DNA from: CAYLRF01 sp964385995
GTDB lineage: Bacteria > Bacillota > Clostridia > Lachnospirales > Lachnospiraceae
DNA length: 11,131 nt
Assembly (NCBI GenBank): GCA_964385995.1
Contig: CAYLRF010000048.1
Location: forward strand, 1-11,131
Direction of reading: 5' to 3'
Of this stretch, positions 5,970 to 11,131 are shown one piece after another; within the stretch, counting starts at the first letter, position 1; each line of letters begins with the position of its first letter. Both the position numbers and the translations under genes were made by a program. The notes under the pieces are model-generated. The model was not told the DNA's origin. It was given only the letters and a program-made list of their open reading frames with translations, and made no database searches.

Positions 5970-6224
5970 TCACGGGTCTTAAAGGAATACGGAAAAGGCG
6001 GACTTTCGGCTGCCCGTCGGGAGTGGGGAAATCAATTAAGACGCAGGCAATGACAGCGGGCGGGGCACATTTTTCGCGATGTCACGGAAAAGTAAAGTTT
6101 AGGATCGGACACCCCTTTTTGTCACGGACGCTTTAAGGGCAAAGCGAAAAGCAACCCCTGATTCGCGCACGCTTATTAAAAAAAAGCCCGGCGAAAACCC
6201 GCGGATCCCCCGTAAAAGAAGTGA

Positions 6225-6253
6225 GTGACAAGTACGGTAAATGTTGTTAAAAT
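6225..6253 (+). promoter_or_regulatory. promoter of the GH18 hydrolase gene
   Basis: GTGACA (6225-6230) and TAAAAT (6248-6253) are separated by exactly 17 bases, each with five of six matches to the sigma-A consensus. The start point would be near 6260, giving a leader of about 16 bases before the ATG at 6276. Because the promoter covers the GTG at 6225, that GTG cannot be the start codon of the transcript made here. Confidence 0.72.
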
Positions 6254-6275
6254 AGGGTCAAATGGGAGGTGTGGC

Positions 6276-8087
6276 ATGGAAGAAAGAAACAGACCGAGTT
6301 CGGATGCGTCTGTCAAGCGCCGCCGTCATCGCAGGACCCGAAGAAAAAAGATGAGCCCCGCGGTAATGATAATCATCTTCCTCGTTATAGTGGCAGGCGT
6401 AATCGGTGGAGCGTTTTTGATAAAGAGATACGGCCCGTCGAAGACCGCGGCTGATTTGAAAGAATATTATGGCATAAAACAGGATGATCAGCTTGCCGTT
6501 GTATATGAGGATGAGGTGCTTGGCGCGAAGGGTAAGATGTATGACAACCGTCCTTACGTGGAGTACTCAGTCGTGCATGACTACCTTAACCGGCGCTTCT
6601 ACGTAGACTTAAACGAAAACATATTACTGTATACGTTGCCCGACGGGACCTTACGCGCCGACGTCGGAAGCAGGGAATATTCCCTGCAGAAAGATAAGAC
6701 GGATGTCGGATATCCCATTTTTAAGATGGACGGCAACACGGCATACATCGCGCTCTCTTTCGTGCAGGAATATACGAATATTGATTTCTCGGTTTACGAT
6801 GACCCGAGCAGGGTCATGATTACGGGCGGCCGCGGCAAAACCACGGTCGCCACCGTGAAAAGAAACACTCAGGTGAGATATCTGGGCGGAGTCAAAAGCC
6901 CGATATTAAAGGAAGTGTCGAAAAATGATATCGTCACCGTGCTGCAGGATGTGGACGGATGGAAAAAGGTCTGCACCGAGGACGGTATCATAGGATATAT
7001 GAAGAGTTCCTGTCTTAAAAAAGAGCAGGTCAAAGAGCGAAAGCGCGCGTTCGAGGAGCCAAAGTACACCAATATTTCCAAGAATTACACCATAAATCTG
7101 GCATGGCATGTGGTGACGAACAGATCCGCGAATGACAGTGTGCTTTCGACGATAGCGGGCACGAAGGGACTGAACACCATTTCGCCCACATGGTTTACCG
7201 TCTCCGATACGGGAGGCAATCTTAACTCGCTGGCGAGTCAGCAATACGTAAACTACGCTCATCAGTCCGATATCGAGGTATGGGCGATGGTGAAGGATTT
7301 CGACGGAGGTATCGGCTCGACCGACGAGACATACGAACTTTTGAGCCATACGAAGAACCGCGAGAATCTGATAAATCAGCTCGTGGCGGAGGCGTTAAAG
7401 ACCGGGATCGACGGGATCAACGTCGATTTCGAGCACGTTTCCTCCAAATGCGGAGAGCATTTCATCCAGTTCATACGTGAGCTCTCCGTAAGGTGCCGGC
7501 AAAACGCTATCGTTTTGTCCGTGGATAATTACGTGCCGAAAGATTTCAACAGGCACTATGACCTTCAGGAGCAGGGCATTGTCGCCGATTATGTGATTAT
7601 CATGGGGTACGACGAGCATTATGCCGACTCATATGAGAGCGGACCGGTGGCGTCGCTAGAGTTTGTGCGCGACGGTATCGAGGCGACGCTTAAGGATGTG
7701 CCGGCCGAAAAGACCGTAAACGCGGTGCCTTTTTACACGCGCATATGGAAGGAAGTGCCGAAAACCGAGGAGGAACTTAGCGAACAGGCGGGCACGGAAG
7801 CCGAGAAATATCCGCTCAAGGTCACCAGCAAGGCGTATGGCATGGCAGAGGCGGAAAAAGTCATTACCGCCGCCGGAGCTCAGATATCGGTTGACCCGGA
7901 GACGGGGCAGAATTACGCGCAGTGGGAGGCCGACGGAGGGACGTATAAAGTCTGGCTGGAGGATGAGTACGCGCTCGAAGCTAAACTGAAGCTCATCAAG
8001 AGCAACAAGCTGGCGGGCGTGGCCGAATGGAGGCTGGGTTTTGAGAAGCCGGACACATGGGATCTCATACTGAAATATGTGAATTAA
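6276..8087 (+). CDS. membrane-anchored SH3b + GH18 glycoside hydrolase
   Basis: A 603-residue predicted cell-surface enzyme, probably acting on cell-wall or other N-acetylglucosamine polymers. Order: a basic cytoplasmic tail (KRRRHRRTRRKK, 14-25), one transmembrane segment (about 29-49), an extracellular region resembling the copper-amine-oxidase N-terminal-like fold (about 60-185), a bacterial SH3 domain (about 190-248) and a GH18 barrel (about 265-603). The catalytic strand reads DGINVDFE at 379-386, with E386 the likely acid/base; N382 replaces the middle Asp of DxxDxDxE, a change I recall from YaaH-like spore/cell-wall members. The barrel ends in GVAEWRLGFE. The start is ATG 6276 with GGGAGG at 6264-6269, spacing 6; a frame extended to GTG 6225 would overlap the promoter. 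It is flanked by non-coding DNA, so it is probably monocistronic. Substrate is not determined. Confidence 0.9.
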   Translation: MEERNRPSSDASVKRRRHRRTRRKKMSPAVMIIIFLVIVAGVIGGAFLIKRYGPSKTAADLKEYYGIKQDDQLAVVYEDEVLGAKGKMYDNRPYVEYSVVHDYLNRRFYVDLNENILLYTLPDGTLRADVGSREYSLQKDKTDVGYPIFKMDGNTAYIALSFVQEYTNIDFSVYDDPSRVMITGGRGKTTVATVKRNTQVRYLGGVKSPILKEVSKNDIVTVLQDVDGWKKVCTEDGIIGYMKSSCLKKEQVKERKRAFEEPKYTNISKNYTINLAWHVVTNRSANDSVLSTIAGTKGLNTISPTWFTVSDTGGNLNSLASQQYVNYAHQSDIEVWAMVKDFDGGIGSTDETYELLSHTKNRENLINQLVAEALKTGIDGINVDFEHVSSKCGEHFIQFIRELSVRCRQNAIVLSVDNYVPKDFNRHYDLQEQGIVADYVIIMGYDEHYADSYESGPVASLEFVRDGIEATLKDVPAEKTVNAVPFYTRIWKEVPKTEEELSEQAGTEAEKYPLKVTSKAYGMAEAEKVITAAGAQISVDPETGQNYAQWEADGGTYKVWLEDEYALEAKLKLIKSNKLAGVAEWRLGFEKPDTWDLILKYVN

Positions 8088-8098
8088 GCCGACGAAAA

Positions 8099-8127
8099 GG
8101 CGGCTCGGCCGCGTAGCGGAGCCCGCC
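8099..8127 (+). terminator. GC-rich hairpin after the GH18 gene
   Basis: GGCGGCTC (8099-8106) pairs with GAGCCCGCC (8119-8127) apart from one bulged C, around a 12-nt loop. It begins 11 bases after the stop codon. No T run follows, so it is a weak terminator at best, or a 3'-end stabilising structure. Confidence 0.35.
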
Positions 8128-8157
8128 GCGAAGGAAGACAGTAACGGAAAAATAAAA

Positions 8158-8251
8158 TTCAGAACGGGGCGCTGGCAATCGAGCCGGCTGAGATGTGGCG
8201 TTATCGCCGCAGCACCCGCGAACCTGATCTGGATAATGCCAGCGTAGGAAA
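8158..8251 (+). promoter_or_regulatory. TPP riboswitch aptamer
   Basis: Thiamine pyrophosphate-sensing RNA (THI element). The diagnostic core is intact: GGGGCGC near 8166, CTGAGA at 8188-8193, ACCC at 8214-8217, then GAACCTGATCTGGATAATGC and CAGCGTAGGAA from 8220 to 8250. TTC (8158-8160) can pair with GAA (8248-8250) in P1. It precedes a strong intrinsic terminator and a thiamine/pyrimidine transport operon, so ligand binding should lower expression. A -10-like TAAAAT lies at 8153-8158 but its -35 is not convincing. Confidence 0.96.
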
Positions 8252-8300
8252 TCAATAATCGGTGCGGCGCTCATTTTAAGAGCGAAGATTTCATTAACTT

Positions 8301-8337
8301 ACGCTTCGGTATCATCGCGGATATCGGAGCGTTTTTT
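8301..8337 (+). terminator. riboswitch-controlled intrinsic terminator
   Basis: ACGCTTCGGTATC (8301-8313) pairs with GATATCGGAGCGT (8320-8332) in an uninterrupted 13-bp stem with two G-T pairs and a 6-nt loop, followed by a T run to 8337. CGAAG at 8283-8287 can pair with CTTCG at 8304-8308, and CGCTC at 8268-8272 with GAGCG at 8327-8331. Either would break the stem and could be the antiterminator. This is the off-state platform of the TPP riboswitch. Confidence 0.9.
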
Positions 8338-8355
8338 AGTATGACGGGCATGCCC

Positions 8356-8535
8356 GTGTTCTGTGGTGGAAGTCCAAAAAAGGCGTAGCTACCGACGAAC
8401 TTGAAAGCGACTCCCAAGTTGGCTAAAGGCAATGAAGCCCTAAAGGTAGTATCCCGTGAGGTCTCACAGGCGGTTCCATTAGCTGTAGTAACAACGAACT
8501 GTGAGAAGTCAGCAGAAGCCGTAGTAGGCAGAAAA
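8356..8535 (+). mobile_element. 5' remnant of a group II intron (ribozyme part)
   Basis: The stretch differs in style from its surroundings and resembles the RNA part of group II introns. It contains CCCAAGTTGGCTAAAGGCAA, AAGCCCTAAAGGTAG and, most tellingly, GAGAAGTCAGCAGAAGCC followed by GTAGTAGG. That last motif is one I associate with intron RNA just before the reverse-transcriptase (LtrA) gene. Pairings are good: CTACC 8389-8393 with GGTAG 8445-8449, enclosing AACTTG 8398-8403/CAAGTT 8415-8420 and GGCT 8421-8424/AGCC 8436-8439. Then CTCACA 8463-8468 pairs with TGTGAG 8500-8505. No reverse transcriptase and no domain V-like hairpin are visible before the next gene, so it is a fragment. The 5' edge (GTGTT 8356, only part of GUGYG) and the 3' edge are uncertain; it could extend to about 8585. 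Confidence 0.68.
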
Positions 8536-8601
8536 GTCGGTAAGAAGCAGCAGCCGGGTATCATGTGTGGGAAGCAGGGGAAAAAGAAAGGAGAAGACAA
8601 A

Positions 8602-8898
8602 ATGAACGCGAGTGTGGCAATTCAGGTGCTGCCGGGAGTAAACGGGGATGACGAGGTGATCCGCGTGGTGGATGAGGTGATCGATTATATTAAGTCGACG
8701 GGTCTTAATTACTATGTGGGGCCTTGCGAGACGTCCATAGAGGGCGATTACGATGAGCTGATGGACATCGTGAAGCAGTGTCAGAAGGTGGCGGTCGCAT
8801 CCGGAGCGAAGTCCGTGTCCGCCTATGTAAAGATTACCTACAGACCGGAGGGGGAAGTGCTCACCATTGAAAAAAAAGTTTCCAAACATCATAAATAA
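8602..8898 (+). CDS. small thiamine-binding protein (MTH1187/YkoF-like)
   Basis: A 98-residue soluble protein of the MTH1187/YkoF-like family (formerly DUF77), a ferredoxin-like fold; family members bind thiamine or hydroxymethyl-pyrimidine. Family features are the start ASVAIQVLPG, the helix with VVDEVIDYIKSTGLNYYVGP, the ETSIEGDYDELM segment and the closing SAYVKITYRPEG strand. It is first in the operon behind the TPP riboswitch, as with such genes beside thiamine transporters in other Firmicutes, so it may hold or sense incoming thiamine. The ATG at 8602 has AAAGGAG at 8587-8593, spacing 8. The frame stays open upstream to 8401 through the intron remnant, but the ribosome binding site and family length argue for 8602. 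Its last 32 bases overlap thiX. Confidence 0.87.
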   Translation: MNASVAIQVLPGVNGDDEVIRVVDEVIDYIKSTGLNYYVGPCETSIEGDYDELMDIVKQCQKVAVASGAKSVSAYVKITYRPEGEVLTIEKKVSKHHK

Positions 8899-9655
8899 AC
8901 TGTGGTCGGTATCCGCCGTCGTCATGATACTGGCGATATGGCAGGCGGTGTGCTCTCTTAAGCTGGTTGACGCGTTTATGCTTCCGTCGCCGGTTCGGGT
9001 AGTGAAGGTTTTGTTCTCGGAATTTCCGATTCTTATGCGAAACGCCGCGGTCACGCTCACCGAAGCTTTTTGCGGCCTTGCGATCGGCATATTGCTGGGA
9101 TTTTTGATGGCTGTTCTCATGGACAGATTCGAAGCTATGCATAAGGCGTTTTACCCTATCATAGTGATCACGCAGTCCGTTCCAACCGTGGCGATCGCGC
9201 CTCTTTTGGTGCTGTGGTTCGGATTCGAGATGGCTCCGAAGATTATACTCATAGTCATAACGACTTTTTTCCCCATCGCGGTGAGTCTGTACGACAGCTT
9301 CAGCCGCGCCGACAAGGATCAGGTGGATCTTCTGAGGGCGATGGGAGCGAACAAGCGTCAGATTTTCAGGTATATCAAGCTTCCGGGAGCGAGTCCCGAG
9401 TTTTTCTCCGCGCTTCGTATCTCCGCGTCCTACGCAGTGGTCGGCGCGGTGATATCGGAGTGGCTGGGCGGATTTTCGGGCCTCGGCGTTTACATGACAA
9501 GAGTCAGGAAGGCTTACGCTTACGATAAAATGTTCGCCGTGATCATACTTATTTCCGCCATAAGCCTGCTGCTTATGAGAGGTATAAAACTCCTGCAGAA
9601 GAAATGTATGCCGTGGGCGAATATAAGTCAGCCTGCGGAAAATCACGCGAAGTAA
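8867..9655 (+). CDS. thiX: ABC transporter permease (thiamine precursor uptake)
   Basis: Inner-membrane permease of the ThiX/SsuC/TauC class, 262 residues with about six hydrophobic segments. The cytoplasmic EAA loop that contacts the ATPase is clear around residues 150-175 (LLRAMGANKRQIFRYIKLPG), with the usual Gly and the following LP. The start is TTG at 8867, overlapping the previous gene by 32 bases. GGAGG lies at 8847-8851, rather far away at 15 bases, so translational coupling is likely; the first internal ATG would cut into the first membrane helix. The name thiX rests on the TPP riboswitch and the THI5-like binding protein; from sequence alone it could be any member of the taurine/sulfonate/pyrimidine permease class. 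Confidence 0.88.
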   Translation: MKKKFPNIINKLWSVSAVVMILAIWQAVCSLKLVDAFMLPSPVRVVKVLFSEFPILMRNAAVTLTEAFCGLAIGILLGFLMAVLMDRFEAMHKAFYPIIVITQSVPTVAIAPLLVLWFGFEMAPKIILIVITTFFPIAVSLYDSFSRADKDQVDLLRAMGANKRQIFRYIKLPGASPEFFSALRISASYAVVGAVISEWLGGFSGLGVYMTRVRKAYAYDKMFAVIILISAISLLLMRGIKLLQKKCMPWANISQPAENHAK

Positions 9656-9665
9656 GAATGACCGG

Positions 9666-9745
9666 GACGCGCGGGGGCGCGTCGGAAAGGGAAAAGTTAG
9701 GAAGTAAACTTCCAAAACTGCCTTTATGACGTGTAAAAACACGTC
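9666..9745 (+). repeat. three tandem stem-loops between thiX and thiY
   Basis: Three perfect hairpins lie in the 104-base gap: GACGCGC/GCGCGTC with loop GGGG (9666-9683), GGAAG/CTTCC with loop TAAA (9700-9713) and GACGTGT/ACACGTC with loop AAAA (9728-9745). The first and third have 7-bp stems both beginning GACG and both with 4-nt loops. None has a T run. The last ends 4 bases before the thiY ribosome binding site. They may set mRNA processing or stability so the binding protein is made in excess. Confidence 0.75.
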
Positions 9746-9759
9746 GGGAAAGGGGAAAT

Positions 9760-10827
9760 ATGAGAAATAAAAAAGTAAGGAAATTTGTTAAATGGATTGC
9801 TTTGGCGATGATCGCGGCATTTTGTGTGTTGGCGGCGGCTTCCTGCGGGAAGAACGAAGATGGGGATTTAAAAGACGCCGCGTCCGGATCTGACGGGGGT
9901 AAGAAGGATTCATCCGCGAAATCGACAAAGATAAGATTCGTGCTCGATTGGACTCCGAATACGAATCACACGGGTCTTTATGTGGCGCAAAAAAAAGGAT
10001 ATTTTAAGGAAGAAGGGCTTGAAGTGGAGATAGCGCAGCCGCCCGAGGACGGCGCGGAGGTACTGGTGGCGTCGGGAAAAGCGCAGTTCGGCGTGTCGTT
10101 TCAGGATACGATGTCCTCGGCTCTTATCGGCGATGACGCGCTTCCCGTCACGGCCGTGGCCGCGGTGATTCAGCATAACACATCGGGAATCATCTCCAGA
10201 GCGGGCGAGGGGATGGAAAGGCCGAAAGGCATGGAAGGACACAATTACGCGACATGGAACACGCCCATAGAGCAGGCTACGTTAAAGCAGGTCATAGAAG
10301 CTGACGGAGGAGATTTTTCCAAGGTAAAAATGATCCCGAGCACGGTTACGGACGAGGTATCCGCGCTTAGAAGTAAGTCCGTGGACGCGATATGGATATT
10401 TTACGCGTGGGCGGGCGTAAAGACCGAGCTTGAGGGGCTTGAGACGGATTATTTCGCGTTCGCTAATTTGGATCCGGTGTTTGATTATTATACTCCGGTC
10501 ATTATCGCGAATAATGATTTTCTGAAAGAAAGTCCCGATACGGCGAAGAAGTTTATGAAAGCTCTTTGCAGGGGATATGAGTTCGCCATTAGTTATCCCG
10601 AAGAAGCCGCAGATATCCTCTGCGCGGCCGTCCCGGAGCTTGATAAAAAGCTTGTGCGGGCGAGTCAGAAATATCTGGCGGATAAGTACCAAGCGGACGC
10701 TGAATGTTTCGGGTATATAGATCCTGAGCGCTGGAACAGGTTCTATAAGTGGATAAACGACAATCACCTGGCGGAAGGTGAGGTGCCGCTTGGCAGCGCT
10801 TTTACAAACGAATTTTTGCCGAAGTAA
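9760..10827 (+). CDS. thiY: THI5/NMT1-like substrate-binding lipoprotein
   Basis: Extracytoplasmic binding protein of the transporter, 355 residues. The N-terminus is a lipoprotein signal: basic start (RNKKVRKFVK), hydrophobic stretch and lipobox AAAS-C with Cys29 as the lipidation site. A low-complexity linker rich in Asp, Ser, Gly and Lys follows. The mature domain is NMT1/THI5-like: VLDWTPNTNHTGLYVAQKKG, then YFKEEGLEVEI, then VASGKAQFGVSFQDT. Characterised ThiY binds formylaminopyrimidine, a thiamine breakdown product; with TPP-riboswitch control the same class of ligand is the best guess, though thiamine itself is possible. The ATG at 9760 has AAAGGGG at 9749-9755. It precedes the ATPase gene by 20 bases. 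Confidence 0.92.
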   Translation: MRNKKVRKFVKWIALAMIAAFCVLAAASCGKNEDGDLKDAASGSDGGKKDSSAKSTKIRFVLDWTPNTNHTGLYVAQKKGYFKEEGLEVEIAQPPEDGAEVLVASGKAQFGVSFQDTMSSALIGDDALPVTAVAAVIQHNTSGIISRAGEGMERPKGMEGHNYATWNTPIEQATLKQVIEADGGDFSKVKMIPSTVTDEVSALRSKSVDAIWIFYAWAGVKTELEGLETDYFAFANLDPVFDYYTPVIIANNDFLKESPDTAKKFMKALCRGYEFAISYPEEAADILCAAVPELDKKLVRASQKYLADKYQADAECFGYIDPERWNRFYKWINDNHLAEGEVPLGSAFTNEFLPK

Positions 10828-10847
10828 GGCGGACGGGCGGTGAGCAT

Positions 10848-11131
10848 ATGGCTCTGTTAGAGGTAAGGAAAGTCACAAAGTCATTCGGTAGGGAGCGGAT
10901 CCTGCGCGATGTGTCGCTTGAGCTTTGTGAGGGAGAGATAGTCTCCCTTTTGGGGGAAAGCGGCGGCGGGAAAACGACGCTTTTTCATATCATCGCGGGT
11001 CTTACTAAGCCGGATGAGGGCCGAATTCTCCTTGAGGGAGAGGATATCACCGGACGGCCGGGCAAGGTAAGCTACATGCTGCAAAAGGATATGCTGCTCG
11101 CGTACCGCACGGTGCTTGACAATGTGGCGCT
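10848..11131 (+). CDS. thiZ: ABC transporter ATPase, 3' end outside window
   Basis: Cytoplasmic ATPase subunit; the window shows the first 94 residues. The A-loop region VTKSFG, the Walker A motif GESGGGKTT at residues 36-44 and the Q-loop YMLQKDMLL are intact; signature and Walker B motifs lie beyond the window. The form resembles the SsuB/TauB/ThiZ ATPases that pair with SsuC-like permeases. The ATG at 10848 is preceded by GGCGGTGAG at about 10836-10844. It follows thiY by 20 bases and completes the permease, binding protein and ATPase set. Confidence 0.93.
   Translation, partial: MALLEVRKVTKSFGRERILRDVSLELCEGEIVSLLGESGGGKTTLFHIIAGLTKPDEGRILLEGEDITGRPGKVSYMLQKDMLLAYRTVLDNVA

Larger units (their letters stand above)
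5103..6224. other. 1.1-kb gene-poor intergenic region
   Basis: No reading frame here has a good start, ribosome binding site and protein-like composition. It holds the DnaA-box-like array (5207-5341), a T/C-rich stretch with an A run just after the array (about 5378-5407), and a minus-strand terminator (5541-5577). It also holds a promoter-like site (5707-5736), three copies of ATTAAGAC followed by GC or AC (5735-5744, 5877-5886, 6035-6044), and a 42-bp-spaced repeat pair (5913-5969). A perfect 12-bp palindrome ATTTTGCAAAAT lies at 5925-5936, a hairpin CGCTTT/AAAGCG at 6129-6146, and an inverted repeat AATCGG/CCGATT at 5499-5528. The rest appears unstructured by eye. Confidence 0.7.

Noticed and set aside
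5868..6053. 61-codon + frame in the gene-poor region
   Set aside because: GTG start without a ribosome binding site, very basic Arg/Asn-rich product and no family likeness; the repeat pair explains its pattern.
6178..6190. Run of eight A followed by GCCCGG, resembling the minus-strand terminator at 5541
   Set aside because: No CCGGGC partner lies within reach; only short, interrupted pairings could be drawn.
5103..6224. CRISPR array as an explanation of the regular repeats
   Set aside because: Repeat unit is only 9 bp with 12-bp spacers and the units are degenerate; CRISPR repeats and spacers are far longer and no cas genes are present.
7656..8255. 199-codon minus-strand frame over the GH18 3' end and TPP aptamer
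   Set aside because: Antisense to both a conserved enzyme and a conserved riboswitch; not protein-like.
8861..9742. 293-codon minus-strand frame opposite thiX
   Set aside because: Composition is Arg/His/Tyr-rich, as expected of the complement of a membrane protein gene, and it runs through the three hairpins; shadow.

Overview
The window reads like the chromosome of an anaerobic Firmicute in class Clostridia, most likely near Lachnospiraceae. This is inferred from protein character, not from a database search. The clues are a ThrRS of the type with a TCP...SEGH zinc site, a membrane-anchored SH3b plus GH18 hydrolase, TPP-riboswitch control of a ThiXYZ-type transporter, tRNA genes without encoded CCA, and purine-rich ribosome binding sites. 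Base composition is moderate to fairly GC-rich. All confident protein genes lie on the + strand.

Layout. (1) 1-4109 is a translation block: tyrS, then six tRNA genes (Pro, Gly, Arg, His, Gln, Lys) behind a near-consensus promoter at 1301-1329, then thrS. (2) 4146-5102 is a CaCA-family Na+/Ca2+ exchanger 36 bases after thrS, probably co-transcribed with it. (3) 5103-6224 is 1.1 kb with no convincing protein gene. It contains seven DnaA-box-like 9-mers in one orientation at an exact 21-bp period (5207-5341). It also contains a promoter-like site usable on either strand near 5729-5736, a minus-strand intrinsic terminator at 5541-5577, and short repeats. It may encode a minus-strand RNA of about 180 nt. 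(4) 6276-8087 is a membrane-anchored GH18 hydrolase with its own promoter; the promoter shows that the longer reading frame from 6225 is not the real gene start. (5) 8158 to the window end is a thiamine/pyrimidine uptake operon: TPP riboswitch, 13-bp intrinsic terminator, a structured insert that looks like the 5' part of a group II intron, then a small thiamine-binding (MTH1187/YkoF-like) protein, permease (thiX), lipoprotein binding protein (thiY) and ATPase (thiZ, cut by the window end).

Working together. Regions 1 and 2 are housekeeping. Region 5 is a complete regulated module: when thiamine pyrophosphate is plentiful the riboswitch should favour the terminator at 8301-8337 and shut off import. 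The ThiY lipoprotein should capture a thiamine-related pyrimidine, the ThiX permease move it, and the ThiZ ATPase power it, while the small protein may bind thiamine in the cytoplasm. The most unusual items are the 21-bp-periodic DnaA-box array far from any dnaA gene in view, and the intron remnant lying just behind the riboswitch terminator.
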